Part shown: positions 28,404-37,678 of the stretch, piece after piece
Layout of the letters: each line of letters opens with the position of its first letter
Position numbering within the stretch: the first letter of the stretch is position 1
Source: Melastoma dodecandrum
Lineage: Eukaryota > Streptophyta > Magnoliopsida > Myrtales > Melastomataceae
Assembly: GCA_029817715.1 (NCBI GenBank)
Contig: JARUPY010000090.1
Location: 1,488,001 to 1,552,000, forward strand
DNA: 64,000 bases
Direction of reading: 5' to 3'
Program-made: the position numbers and the translations under genes
Notes under the pieces: model-generated
Told to the model about the DNA's origin: nothing
Database searches by the model: none
Seen by the model: the letters and a program-made list of their open reading frames with translations, nothing else

Positions 28404-28714
28404 GATATTATGCGAGTTTCGGATTTTCTGACGATGCGATAAAGCCGCTCGAGCGACGCGCAATCGGCGTCAACACTTCCGTAGTTCGATGTTTCAGGAC
28501 CATTTCAACAATGAACATCGTAAACATTTTTCATGGAGATGTAAGGGATTCTCGTTTTCGAACTGCGACGCGGACGATCGTGGCGGAAGCCTGTGGCTCT
28601 ACTCGAATTGTGCAGCCTACTCGCTTAGATTCTTTTCTCTCTAATTATGGAGCGTTGGCCGACAATCGAAGCGGATTGCGCCGGCAGCACGATGACGCGC
28701 TGCCGGCGCTGCCA
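28404..28714. other. Intergenic, no gene supported
   Basis: A 311-base gap between convergent hamB and the 112-residue gene. The only plus-strand frame (28511-28759, 82 codons) runs through the terminator-like hairpin at 28678-28709 and into the opposite gene, so it is probably not real. Confidence 0.5.
28678..28709 (-). terminator. Hairpin downstream of the 112-residue gene
   Basis: An 11-bp perfect stem GCGCCGGCAGC / GCTGCCGGCGC with a 10-base loop, starting five bases past the minus-strand stop. There is no T-run, so termination efficiency is uncertain. Confidence 0.55.
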
Positions 28715-29053
28715 TCACCAGAAGATGACGACGATTTCGTTGTCGACCGCGTCGGCTGACAATTCGAAAAAGTCGCAATCGTAGCGAAGGCTGTCTTCAT
28801 CCCAACGGCCGCGTCCGTTGACCCGAAGACTGTCCAAGATTAACTTCCAGTTTTCGTGGAAGATTTCGACGCGAACGCTTGTATACTCTGTAGGGCCTGC
28901 AGATTCCCCGCAGTACAAAGCAAAGCGGAACGTTTTCTGCGGATCATCCTTCAGTCGCTTGGAAACGTTCAGGATGATGCCGTTGATCAGCGCGCTTGCG
29001 ACACCAAGGTCGTTACAGGCCGTCCGGATGAGCGGGGTTACCAGATCACACAC
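28715..29053 (-). CDS. Hypothetical protein, 112 residues
   Basis: Not recognised. The product has a helical N-terminus (ACNDLGVASALINGIILNVSKRL) and a beta-rich remainder (FRFALYCGE, VRVEIFHENWKLILDSLRVNGRGRW, FFELSADAVDNEIVVIFW). The GTG start at 29053 has GAAGGAG about eight bases upstream. The gene diverges from the relaxase and the two starts flank a large inverted repeat of the element box, indicating joint control. It might be a small regulator or accessory factor of transfer, but nothing in the sequence proves this. Confidence 0.6.
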   Translation of the reverse strand: MCDLVTPLIRTACNDLGVASALINGIILNVSKRLKDDPQKTFRFALYCGESAGPTEYTSVRVEIFHENWKLILDSLRVNGRGRWDEDSLRYDCDFFELSADAVDNEIVVIFW

Positions 29054-29157
29054 GGTGCTTCTCCTTCTCTGAGGTTATGAAGGGGAGGCGCGGCGCACAG
29101 TCCTTCGGGTCTGTGAGCAAGCCTCGTCCTTCTGCACTCATCCAACATCAAATTCTA

Positions 29158-29221
29158 CGCTGTCCAATTTGAAGCCGAAGTAGATTCAATTGTCTGGAGT
29201 TTGGCTTCAAATTGGACAGCG
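29158..29221. promoter_or_regulatory. 19-bp inverted box pair between divergent genes (copies A, B)
   Basis: Perfect 19-bp arms: 29158-29176 and 29203-29221 (GGCTTCAAATTGGACAGCG on the plus strand), separated by 26 bases. Each arm points toward one of the divergent genes; the right arm ends 42 bases before the relaxase ATG. Likely a promoter/operator region shared by both transcripts. An oriT role is possible but no nic-site consensus was recognised. Confidence 0.75.
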
Positions 29222-29263
29222 CTGTTTTTCTGCAAGCGTCGGCCTCCGTTCATGGAGGCCACG

Positions 29264-31903
29264 ATGGTTGCAAGTATCGGCAAGGGGACAGATGCGCGCT
29301 ATTATCTGCGCAGGACCGAATACTATATTTCGGGCAAAGAGCCCGCCGGCGTTTGGCTAAGCAACTCAACTCTGCTTGGCATTCAAATCGGACAAATTGT
29401 CGAAGCTGATCGGTTCGAAAAAGTTCATGCCGGGATCGGTCCGGATGGCAGAGCACTCACCACCAACACTGGCGGCAAGGAGCGTATGCCTGGGTTTGAT
29501 CTCACACTCAGCGCTCCTAAATCCGTCAGCATCGTGTTTGCACTCGCTGATCCGAAGATGCGCGCAGCTATTGAACGGGTTCAGCTCGAAGCGAGCCAGG
29601 CTGTCGTCGCTATGTTGAACCGAGAAGCGGCGTTCACGAGGCGCGGCAAAAACGGGGTCGTGATCGAAAAGACGGAGTTGGTGATCGCGGCATTCCAGCA
29701 TGCCGAAGCAAGACCTTCGCTTCACATTGATGGCCGCCTCACGGCCGACATGGACCTTCATACGCACTTGTGTATCGCCAACCTGGGGCAGCGACCGATC
29801 CGAGGTGAAGAGCAAGAACCGACATTCGGCGCCCTAGACGCGCGGCCTTTGTTCAACGCCAAGATGTTGGCAGGCAGTCACTATCATCTGGCCTTATCGG
29901 CAGGTCTCGAGAGGCTCGGATTCCAGGTTGCGATCACCGGCAACAACGGCATCTTCGAGTTGGTGACTCCGCAAGGTCTGTTGGTGGACGAGGCTACGAA
30001 GCGGTACTTTTCCGCGCGCAGAAATGCCCTTGAAGAGCGCCTCGCGGAATACGACCTCGTTACAGGCGAGGCTCAAGCGCTTGCATCTGCGGTCGCCAAA
30101 GCGACTCGGTTGTCGAAAACCTCAGATAATCGTGACCGGTTTGAGATCTGGCGGGAGCAAGCCCAGGAGCAGGGTCTCGACGTCGAGAATTTTGTCGAGC
30201 GGGCTCGAACGGGCCAGGCTCTGTCCGACCGCGATCGTGAAGCCTTGATTGCGGAGCGGCTGTCAAACATTCCGTCGCAATTGACTGAGCGAGAGTCTGT
30301 ATTCGAACGGCGTCATCTGATGGCAGCCGTTGCAAGTAGCTTGATCGGCACCGGCGCTGGCACCGATCGGGTCGACGAAGAAATTAAGCGACTGATCGCG
30401 AGCAAGAAGATCGTGCAGCTCGGCCAGGACATGCATGGTCATGGCCTCTATTCGACGTCGGAGGTCATCGCGATCGAGAAGAACCTCTTGAAGACGGCTC
30501 AATTGCTGTCGAAGCGGCACTGGATGTCTGTCGACCGGGAGTTAGTCAAAGGTGAATGCCGGCGGAGTGGCTTGTCAGACGAGCAGTTCCATGCCGCACT
30601 TGCGGCTACCGATGATCAATCGTTGGCGATCGTGGAAGGCGCTGCCGGCTCAGGCAAGACAACGATGCTGAAAGTGGTCGTCGACACGTATCGATCTCAA
30701 GCTAACAAAAAAATCATTGGTGCTGCGATTGCGCACAGAACGGCAGCGATGCTCCGCGCCGAGCTTAATATTGAGGCGACCGCGATCGATCGCTTGCTGG
30801 CCCAGATCAAATCGGGCCAGCCTATCCTTGACCGCAACACGGTCTTGCTGATCGATGAGTGTGGTCAGGTCGGCACTAAGACCATGAACGAATTGGTTTC
30901 GGCGGCGGCGAAGGCGAGTGCCAAGTTGATTCTTGTCGGGGATCGGGAGCAGTTGCAGCCGATTTCGGCAGGTCCGGCGCTGAAAATTCTGGCGACTGTT
31001 GTCGAGCCGACGCGGGTCGACAAGATTGTTCGCCAACGAGAAAAATGGGCTCAGGACGCGGCCCGCGCCTTTGCAAAAGGGGATGCAGCAGAAGGACTTC
31101 AGGCTTATGCTGATGCCGGCCTTCTAACCGGCTGTAGCGGTGCGCAAGCAACGGTTCGGACCGCGGTCGATCTCTATTTTGAAGGGCACCGCCAGGCACC
31201 GGACAAGAATCACTTGTTGATCGCTCAATCCAACAAGACGGTAAGAGCGCTTAATTCCGAGATCCGTTCCCGATTGCGCGAGGCCGGCCTGCTTACCGGG
31301 ACAGAACATACGGTTGTCGCGAGCGATGCTTCGGGTCACGGCTTTCGCCTGCATTTAGCTGTTGGCGATCGGATCAGGTTCGGGATGCGCCATGATAAGA
31401 TCGCCGACGGCGTGATCAACGGCACCGTTGGACGGATCGAGCAGATCGAAGAGCTCGACGGGGAGCATCTCCTGATCCGGGCAATCGTCAACGGTAAGAG
31501 CGCGGCATTCTCAACGGAGGCGATCAAAGATGCCTCGGGCCGGGTTCGGTTGGGGCATGATCTCGCAGTGACAGCGTATAGCTCGCAAGGCTTGACAGCC
31601 GAAACTGCAACTGTGGTCCTTGGCGCAGAATACGACCGGCACACAAGTTATGTTGCCGTCTCGCGCGCGCGAGGTGACACCCAAATTGTTTATGATAAGT
31701 CGTTATTGGCGGCCGGCGCCAAAGCCGAGCAGGAGCTCCGCGAAAAAGGCAGCGTTGTAACGGAGACGGCAGAGATGTCCTTTCTCGCCAAGAGCCTGTC
31801 GCGTGCAAACCTGAAGACATCGACGTTAGCCTTCGCCGCAGACTTGGACCGTGCCGACGACGAACGTCGTCGCTCGCGGGGTCGTACCCGCCTGTCTATC
31901 TGA
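29264..31903 (+). CDS. MobF-family conjugative relaxase-helicase (TrwC/TraA-like)
   Basis: DNA strand transferase and helicase of 879 residues that nicks the element at oriT and unwinds it for transfer. The relaxase domain (1-about 300) has the tyrosine cluster ARYYLRRTEYY (Tyr13, 14, 20, 21) and the HUH metal site (His146 and DLHTH with His166/His168). The helicase part has a Walker A GAAGSGKTT near residue 460, a Walker B-like LLIDECGQVG, GDREQLQPI, and the C-terminal TAYSSQGLTAE and VAVSRARG motifs of a RecD/TraI-type helicase. ATG 29264 is preceded by GGAGG at five bases; the frame extends upstream to 29201 without support. A decayed copy of its 5' part lies at 24.3-24.5 kb. Confidence 0.93.
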   Translation: MVASIGKGTDARYYLRRTEYYISGKEPAGVWLSNSTLLGIQIGQIVEADRFEKVHAGIGPDGRALTTNTGGKERMPGFDLTLSAPKSVSIVFALADPKMRAAIERVQLEASQAVVAMLNREAAFTRRGKNGVVIEKTELVIAAFQHAEARPSLHIDGRLTADMDLHTHLCIANLGQRPIRGEEQEPTFGALDARPLFNAKMLAGSHYHLALSAGLERLGFQVAITGNNGIFELVTPQGLLVDEATKRYFSARRNALEERLAEYDLVTGEAQALASAVAKATRLSKTSDNRDRFEIWREQAQEQGLDVENFVERARTGQALSDRDREALIAERLSNIPSQLTERESVFERRHLMAAVASSLIGTGAGTDRVDEEIKRLIASKKIVQLGQDMHGHGLYSTSEVIAIEKNLLKTAQLLSKRHWMSVDRELVKGECRRSGLSDEQFHAALAATDDQSLAIVEGAAGSGKTTMLKVVVDTYRSQANKKIIGAAIAHRTAAMLRAELNIEATAIDRLLAQIKSGQPILDRNTVLLIDECGQVGTKTMNELVSAAAKASAKLILVGDREQLQPISAGPALKILATVVEPTRVDKIVRQREKWAQDAARAFAKGDAAEGLQAYADAGLLTGCSGAQATVRTAVDLYFEGHRQAPDKNHLLIAQSNKTVRALNSEIRSRLREAGLLTGTEHTVVASDASGHGFRLHLAVGDRIRFGMRHDKIADGVINGTVGRIEQIEELDGEHLLIRAIVNGKSAAFSTEAIKDASGRVRLGHDLAVTAYSSQGLTAETATVVLGAEYDRHTSYVAVSRARGDTQIVYDKSLLAAGAKAEQELREKGSVVTETAEMSFLAKSLSRANLKTSTLAFAADLDRADDERRRSRGRTRLSI

Positions 31904-32315
31904 AAGCCATGGCAGCTCTGACCCAGCAGCTGTCGACGCTCACTTTCAGTCACACGAACATATGTGAAGGAATGAAATATGCTCAAGCGGAAGGTTGCCA
32001 ATAAGCAAGCGGAAGAATAAGCGCCGCAACCGATGCAATGCAACAGGCAGACTCAGCGGTGGATTGGATCAGTTAGCGGATCCCGTAAGCATTCTGATCC
32101 ACATAAGCGTGCTTTGTAACGCCTCCGAGTCCGTTAATGCAGGCGAAACTGCGTTTGCGATCTCCGCCTCGAGCTTCGAATTCGCTCAATACGATTCGGT
32201 TTTCGATCGCTTTTCCGTAACTAGCGACGCACGCCTTTGTCCGTGATTAACACAAATTATTCTAGACGGCTTTTCAGCGTCGTAGACAGGATAATAGCCA
32301 GCTTCACAACACCCA
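31904..32315. other. Intergenic, no confident gene
   Basis: About 410 bases between the relaxase and a convergent gene. A 13-codon frame at 31980 (MLKRKVANKQAEE) has a GAAGGA site before it and could be a leader-like micro-frame. The longer frame 31995-32246 has no ribosome site and unusual composition. No terminator is obvious. Confidence 0.4.
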
Positions 32316-33536
32316 TCACGCCGACACCGTAACGACACGGACACGATTGGTGCCCAATCTGGGATCCGGTTCGCTAAATTTGACGCGGCGAAGAACGTCA
32401 TCGACGCTGCACTTCACGCCGGCTATGTCGTATTCATGTCCATGCGAGCCAACGATCAATCCGCGGCCTGGAAAAGTCTGGCCGTCGATCTCGAAGAATA
32501 GTCTGTGCTTGAACAAACCTTCTTCGTCCACGTACAGAATATCTCCACCTGGAAATTCTGCAGCTATTTGAATGCAGCCGCCAATCACGCCCTGCAGAGA
32601 CCCCAACGTACCCGTCACTGCAATTGGTTTGATGCTTTGGCGATAGGAGTCGATCAGAATTGCCGGGTAGATTTGCGGCTGGTGGGCCCGCGTAGATTGG
32701 GATGTAGCCGTACTGAATCCTGGAGTGACTCGCGGCACGTTGAAGAACGTCGAGCCGGCAGCAAGGAAGGCATCGGTGTCATTCAGGCTCTCGGCATCTC
32801 TGATATCGACTTTACAAAGATATTCCGTGAAACCGCGATCAACTCCGCACGCCGCGTACCAACTAGCGGCGCAGGCAGTAAGTTGAAGTGTTCGCGCAAC
32901 CTTCGAAGCCGTCAGCCCAGCATTGCGCAACATATCAGCGCTTAGTGGCTCTTGATTAGGTGGACCTCCCAACGACGGCAGTGCGTCGGTGGCGATGACC
33001 TCTTCGGGCGAGCCCCACATCCACGTCAGAATTCGGCGGCTAAATTCACCGGGTGGTGAGATCGCCGCGAACACTCGGGGTGGCAGAAGGTGCCGACTAT
33101 TTGCGCTCCATTGGGTCAGAAGCGCGATGGCGGACACTTCTATCGTCTTGTCGATCATCAATGCCTGGTCAGCGAAGTCTAGGTAGACAGCAAGGTGCTT
33201 CCCATTGAATAGCTCTGCTCTCTCTGCCATTTCTTTAGTGATTATCAGCTTATCGAGATTGCCTACGGTCTCGGCGTCGAATTGAAACGCGGCGACGTGC
33301 CTGTCGCAATGCCCACTTTGATCGAGGAACCAGCGAGCGATCGTCCCATCGAACTCTACGTCGACACTAACACCGGCAGCGGACTGTGCGCGGATGAGCG
33401 CGGCTCGATTTGCCGTAGCTATCATGGCAAGCAGTGGATTTTTGGCCTGCGGTGAATGACCATTGCCTGTGGCAACGAGGTGGGCTGTTACTTCGCGTCC
33501 AGCATCCAGCACGAAACGATCTAACCAAGTTGTCAT
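32316..33536 (-). CDS. Hypothetical protein, 406 residues
   Basis: Not recognised. A soluble protein with no signal peptide or membrane span. Features seen: an N-terminal MTTWLDRFVLDAGREVTAHL, a central stretch DTDAFLAAGSTFFNVPRVTPGF, and a C-terminal domain with GTLGSLQGVIGGCIQIAAEF, DEEGLFKHRLFFEIDGQTFPGRGLIVGSHG resembling a small beta-barrel. ATG 33536 is preferred to a TTG six codons earlier because AGGAAGG lies just upstream. It is transcribed toward the relaxase and surrounded by element genes. Base composition matches the element. No function is proposed. Confidence 0.65.
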   Translation of the reverse strand: MTTWLDRFVLDAGREVTAHLVATGNGHSPQAKNPLLAMIATANRAALIRAQSAAGVSVDVEFDGTIARWFLDQSGHCDRHVAAFQFDAETVGNLDKLIITKEMAERAELFNGKHLAVYLDFADQALMIDKTIEVSAIALLTQWSANSRHLLPPRVFAAISPPGEFSRRILTWMWGSPEEVIATDALPSLGGPPNQEPLSADMLRNAGLTASKVARTLQLTACAASWYAACGVDRGFTEYLCKVDIRDAESLNDTDAFLAAGSTFFNVPRVTPGFSTATSQSTRAHQPQIYPAILIDSYRQSIKPIAVTGTLGSLQGVIGGCIQIAAEFPGGDILYVDEEGLFKHRLFFEIDGQTFPGRGLIVGSHGHEYDIAGVKCSVDDVLRRVKFSEPDPRLGTNRVRVVTVSA

Positions 33537-33701
33537 TCTCAGCGCCTTCCTCAAAAGATCTGCGATCTACCTACCCGACTTGGCCTCAAGTCCTATGAAT
33601 TCAAAGGATCAAATCTGATCTATCCATTTCAAGCGTCTTTGTTGGAGCTATAATGTTATGCCTCCGCCGGCGGCAACGTGAAGCCGTTAATTACGTCGGT
33701 A

Positions 33702-34343
33702 TCATCGGCAAATTCTCGAAACGGCCGCAGCATTTACGTTGCTATGAACAGGACGCCCTCGAACCTCCGAGATTTGAGACTCGCCACGATTAATGGAGGC
33801 CAGATCTTTGTCGGCCGACTCCTCCTCCAGGCAAGCGCGACGAACAAACGAACATTGCTCCCGCGCCACAAGCGAAACAGGGCAATCCTGTGCGCGGCTC
33901 GCCGGGCTTGAGGAACAGAGTGCCGTCTGTCTGCACCTTCGGCTTATCGGCCCTCTGCCGAAATAAGCCTTGTCAGCTTCGACGGCGTTGCCAGTGCCGC
34001 CCATCGGATTTGATAGGCCTTTCATGTCGGTCATCGCTTTGCGATTGCGATGCTGTCTTGTACGTGACGCCAAGAGTGCATTGCAGCTAGTGGACGGAAG
34101 GTCCTTCTTCGAGGCGGTGAAGATACCACGTAGACCCAAATATTCAGGCGCGATCTTGCTGCGCTCGAACACGGTGCCAACGGTTACAGAGAACGGCTTG
34201 CGGCAAGAGCGGCACTTGTACACGACGGGACGCTTGGATTCGCCAGAAAGCTTGTTGGCTTCAGCGAGGACGCCGCAATGCAGAAAGACCGGACCACATC
34301 AGGCCAGTTCAACGCCTCAAGGTGTTCGCGGGCCGCGGTAGCG
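33702..34343 (-). pseudogene. IS1595-family transposase remnant
   Basis: A decayed transposase of the IS1595 (ISXO2-like) family. Recognisable pieces in order: AREHLEALNWPD near 34340, a zinc-ribbon YKCRSCRKPFSVTVGTVFERSKI from 34223, TASKKDLPS, NPMGGTGNAVEADKAYFGR around the second catalytic residue, then frameshifted sequence down to about 33702. At least three frame changes are needed to follow it. The C-terminal catalytic part is missing. No terminal repeats were identified. It shows past insertion between the 406-residue gene and the parA unit and leaves roughly 1 kb (33537-34576) without a working gene. Confidence 0.75.
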
Positions 34344-34493
34344 CGCCTTCAACTACGCCCTTAGCGCAGCACACAAGGAGTGAAGTGGCGTGCCGGCGAT
34401 TGTAAGGCCCGCCAGCTTTCATAGCTCGCTACGAGTTGGCAGGAAAACGGGAGTCGTTTCAATCGGTTAGATATTTAGGATTGTGAGTATTTT

Positions 34494-34512
34494 GGCTTCG
34501 AATTGGACACCG
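34494..34512 (+). promoter_or_regulatory. Element box, copy C
   Basis: GGCTTCGAATTGGACACCG, 17 of 19 identical to the boxes at 29158-29221, in the same orientation relative to the following gene. It ends 64 bases before the parA ATG. Confidence 0.65.
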
Positions 34513-34576
34513 CCGAAAATGCTGCAGGCTTCTCTCGGTGCTGGCGATGTCCGTCAGCGCAAAAAGGAGTTTTGCT

Positions 34577-35398
34577 ATGAGTGCACGCGTACCGACCAAG
34601 CCGCCATTCCTTGCCGTTAGCGCATCCAAGAAGGGTGGCGTCGGTAAGACACAGTTCATGTTGACAGTCGCCGATCTGTTGACGTTGAACGGCTATCCGT
34701 TCGTCGCCTTCCAGGCCGATGACAAGAAGCGGCTTTCGACATTGATCGGCACCAAGGTGGTCGATCTGCGGCCGAACCCCGATCTCGTCATGAACGAACC
34801 GGCCTTGGTGCGCCGCTCGTTCACGCCGCTTTATACGGCGGCCAGCAAGGCGGTCGCCACCAATCAGAGCGTGCTGTTCGATATCGGCGCTGACGAAGTC
34901 GAGAATGCGGCGAATTTCATCAAAGACGTCGATCTCGAAGAGGATCTCGTGAGTTGGAAGTTGCCGGCCTTCGCGTTCGTGTTGGTTCAGGCGGAGACCG
35001 ACGCCATCATCTCGGCTGGCGAGACAATCCGACGTTTCCGCGAGGCATTGCCCAGTGCCACGATCGTGCTTGTCGAGAATTTGCTTGATCGTGGTGCACT
35101 GGAGAGCTTGCGCAACATCGGGCCGGCGCGCACGGCCTACGAAAAGGAGCTCAAGCCCTTGCTCACGGGGGTGGAACGCCTGGTGATGCCGGGAATCATC
35201 GCCGATTTTTGGGAACCGTATGAAAACGCAGGCCTGCGTTTCTTGAAAGCTCTCGCGATGGATCCGCAGGAAGCAGCAAAGCGCCTCGGCATGGAAGTCG
35301 GGGACGTTAAGATCGCACGCCGTGCAGTTGCCGTGTACTTCCGCGACATGCACCGCGGCCTGGCGAGGCTGATCACGCTTCCCAACGGAGGCGCGTAA
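34577..35398 (+). CDS. ParA/MinD-type ATPase of the transfer cluster
   Basis: A 273-residue P-loop ATPase. The deviant Walker A SKKGGVGKT (Lys18 and Lys24) is typical of ParA/SIMIBI ATPases; FQADDKKRL and the VLFDIGADEVENA stretch occupy the switch positions. It is soluble and, as in other mobile elements, may position DNA or transfer proteins at the cell pole (inference). ATG 34577 is selected by an AAAAAGGAG site. Its stop overlaps the next start by one base (TAATG), and the coupling-protein gene follows, so it belongs to a three-gene transfer operon headed by box copy C. Confidence 0.85.
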   Translation: MSARVPTKPPFLAVSASKKGGVGKTQFMLTVADLLTLNGYPFVAFQADDKKRLSTLIGTKVVDLRPNPDLVMNEPALVRRSFTPLYTAASKAVATNQSVLFDIGADEVENAANFIKDVDLEEDLVSWKLPAFAFVLVQAETDAIISAGETIRRFREALPSATIVLVENLLDRGALESLRNIGPARTAYEKELKPLLTGVERLVMPGIIADFWEPYENAGLRFLKALAMDPQEAAKRLGMEVGDVKIARRAVAVYFRDMHRGLARLITLPNGGA

Positions 35399-35892
35399 TG
35401 AGCGAGCGTTCGAAGAAAGAAGGGCCGGCGACACCGCCGGCCTCGATTCCGCCGATGCGTGATCTTGAGAAAGAGCGCAAGGCCGCCATTGGCAAGCAGG
35501 TGCGTTCGGCGATCGAAGACATTCTGACTAAAGGGGGTTCGGTCAGTGAACGGCAGCTTCGCAGGTGGGGTCCCGATGGCACCGAGTATTTTTTTCGCCG
35601 CTTGCGTGAGCGCATCAACAACGAGACGCAGCTAACTGTAGTCGCCGCTCTCGCTGAACAGGCAGAGGCAGTAGCTCAGCTTCCACCGTCACCAGCTGCA
35701 GCAGTGGCCAAGCAAGCGAGCGCTCCCGTGTCAACGACGCGTGACTGGATCACGCATCAATACCACCCGTGGCCTATCCGGGTGCGTGCGTTCGTACAGG
35801 GATTGGTTCTGGTGATCGCGCTCTTCGTCGCAGCCGTAGTCTTCATCCGGTTCTGGCCTGATTTGACGGCTCACATCCAACAGCAGTTTTAA
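35398..35892 (+). CDS. Single-span membrane protein between parA and the coupling protein
   Basis: Not recognised by family. 164 residues: an acidic/basic N-terminal domain containing a likely helical segment (ERKAAIGKQVRSAIEDILTKGGSVSERQLRRWGPDGTEYFF split by a turn), an Ala-Gln-rich linker (EQAEAVAQLPPSPAAAVAK) and one transmembrane helix near the C-terminus (FVQGLVLVIALFVAAVVFI). The cytoplasmic domain has the look of a DNA- or relaxosome-binding adaptor. Position between parA and the type IV coupling protein suggests it helps deliver the relaxosome, an inference from context only. Start overlaps the parA stop. Confidence 0.7.
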   Translation: MSERSKKEGPATPPASIPPMRDLEKERKAAIGKQVRSAIEDILTKGGSVSERQLRRWGPDGTEYFFRRLRERINNETQLTVVAALAEQAEAVAQLPPSPAAAVAKQASAPVSTTRDWITHQYHPWPIRVRAFVQGLVLVIALFVAAVVFIRFWPDLTAHIQQQF

Positions 35893-35906
35893 GATTGGAG
35901 ATAAAC

Positions 35907-37616
35907 ATGCCGAAGCTTCCGAAACTTAAACCTGGGTTAGAACTCTACCGCTCGTCAGACGAGGCGATTTATATCAGCACGCTCGTCTTTACAGTCGCCT
36001 TCCTTCCTACGTTAGTGCTGCTCCTGGCCCTGCCGGCGAGTGATGCATCGGCTTCATGGTCCGACTGGTCCGCCAATCTCGCAGCGATCTTGGACCCTCA
36101 AGTCCAATATTGGGGTGTCTTGCTCGCAGGTTGGCGCCGGCTGCTCGTGGCATTGAGCATCAGTGCAGTCGCCGCGTTTTTTGCCTATCTGTCGGCAAAG
36201 GACGAAGCCCCTTTGACCGAGCCTTTCGCGACGTTAGATCCCGCTCAGCCTCGCATCTACTACGATCATGATGCCAAGAAGCGGTTGTCAGCGCAGTTTG
36301 CCGAAGAGGCTGGATACTTCGCACAGAAGGGAATCTGGCTGGCACCTTACCTGAACTTGCCATTCGAGCTCGAAAGCCGGTTCACGATGGTGCTGGGCGC
36401 GTCAGGCCACGGTAAGTCAAATATCTTACGGGCTTGGGCTACTCAAATGGTGGCCCGCGGTGACCTCATGATGATGCACTGTAACAAGGGCGATGTTACG
36501 AGATCGTTCGATCTCAACTCGGTCATCCTGATCTCGCCCGCCCATCGTGACGGCTGGGCTTGGGACATCGCGGCCGACATCGACGGGCCGGCTGCTGCGG
36601 CCGACTTTGCGGCTGACGTCATCCCGGCATCCGAACAGAGTTTCTGGTCGGATACAGCGCGACTAATCCTCACCGACACAATCCGTATCCTGGCTCAAGA
36701 GAAAGGCCGGGAGTGGAACGTCCGCGATTTACTGACGGCGATCCTGGCGGAGCCGAACGAGCTTCGCCAGCGGATTGAAGCGCTCGACTTGAGTGCAAGC
36801 CCACTTCTGCGCGGCGGCGAAGATGACGCAGAGAACAAGACCGTGCTCAGCATCATGGCGACCCTGCTCAGTGCTGCGATGGCCAGTCTACGGCCGATGG
36901 CTTATGCGTGGTCCGCAATGCCACCAGAGAAGCGCTTTTCGGTCGCGGCGTGGCTCTCGGACGATTATACCGGACGCAAGATCGTCATCATCCAGACCTC
37001 GCCCAATTTCGAGGTGATGTCCACGGCCATGTGTGGTGGAATCCTCCGACGGACCTGCAAGATGCTTTCGGATGCATCGGTCTCCATCGACGGCACGCGG
37101 CGCGTCAGCTTCATCCTAGACGAATTCTTCTCGCTAGGGCGCATCGAGGGCTTTGCACGTACGCTTTCTGTCGCCCGCGAAAAAGGGCTGACCTGCATCA
37201 TTTCTCTTCAGTCGATGATTCAGCTTAGGCCCTACGGTAACGATGCGGAAATGTTATTAGATCTGTTCCAGATGAAGATTTACAGTCGTCTTGTCGCAGG
37301 CGGCAGCGCAGGTTGGGCAGAAAAAACTGTCGGCTACCGTGACATCAGATGGTTGGCACCTAACAACAACCCAGCAAACGATGACAAGCGTCTGTTTATC
37401 CTAGAAACGGATGAAAAGCCGGTCATCAGCGCGACGCAATTTGCGAACGAACTGGGGGTGTTCGGCAAAACAGAGGAAAGCCGGTTCGTGCGGGCTATTG
37501 TGCACTACGCGGGCAATGCCTACCGCTTCGACTGGCCACTGACGACTTGGACAGTCCGCAACGAAGGGTTCGTTGCGGCGCCGTGGACCCGGTTCTGGTC
37601 ACCACCACCGGCATAG
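35907..37616 (+). CDS. Type IV coupling protein (TrwB/TraD/VirD4-like)
   Basis: Inner-membrane ATPase of 569 residues that links the relaxosome to a secretion channel. Two N-terminal transmembrane helices (about residues 26-48 and 78-96) precede an ATPase domain with Walker A LGASGHGKSN near residue 165 and Walker B VSFILDEFF near 401, and the conserved GLTCIISLQSMIQL region. ATG 35907 has TTGGAG six bases upstream; the TTG twelve bases earlier is less likely. It is the third gene of the parA operon. The needed mating-pair formation genes are not in the window, so the element should rely on another conjugative system. Confidence 0.88.
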   Translation: MPKLPKLKPGLELYRSSDEAIYISTLVFTVAFLPTLVLLLALPASDASASWSDWSANLAAILDPQVQYWGVLLAGWRRLLVALSISAVAAFFAYLSAKDEAPLTEPFATLDPAQPRIYYDHDAKKRLSAQFAEEAGYFAQKGIWLAPYLNLPFELESRFTMVLGASGHGKSNILRAWATQMVARGDLMMMHCNKGDVTRSFDLNSVILISPAHRDGWAWDIAADIDGPAAAADFAADVIPASEQSFWSDTARLILTDTIRILAQEKGREWNVRDLLTAILAEPNELRQRIEALDLSASPLLRGGEDDAENKTVLSIMATLLSAAMASLRPMAYAWSAMPPEKRFSVAAWLSDDYTGRKIVIIQTSPNFEVMSTAMCGGILRRTCKMLSDASVSIDGTRRVSFILDEFFSLGRIEGFARTLSVAREKGLTCIISLQSMIQLRPYGNDAEMLLDLFQMKIYSRLVAGGSAGWAEKTVGYRDIRWLAPNNNPANDDKRLFILETDEKPVISATQFANELGVFGKTEESRFVRAIVHYAGNAYRFDWPLTTWTVRNEGFVAAPWTRFWSPPPA

Positions 37617-37678
37617 ACGTGCGATGGTGACCATGGACGGTCAAAGACGGTAAGGGCTGCCGATCATAGCTGGCGACG

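Noticed and set aside
28511..28759. 82-codon plus-strand frame after hamB
   Set aside because: Runs across a perfect 11-bp hairpin and into the opposite gene; no family resemblance.
31995..32246. 83-codon frame after the relaxase
   Set aside because: No ribosome site, no similarity recognised, composition unlike neighbours.
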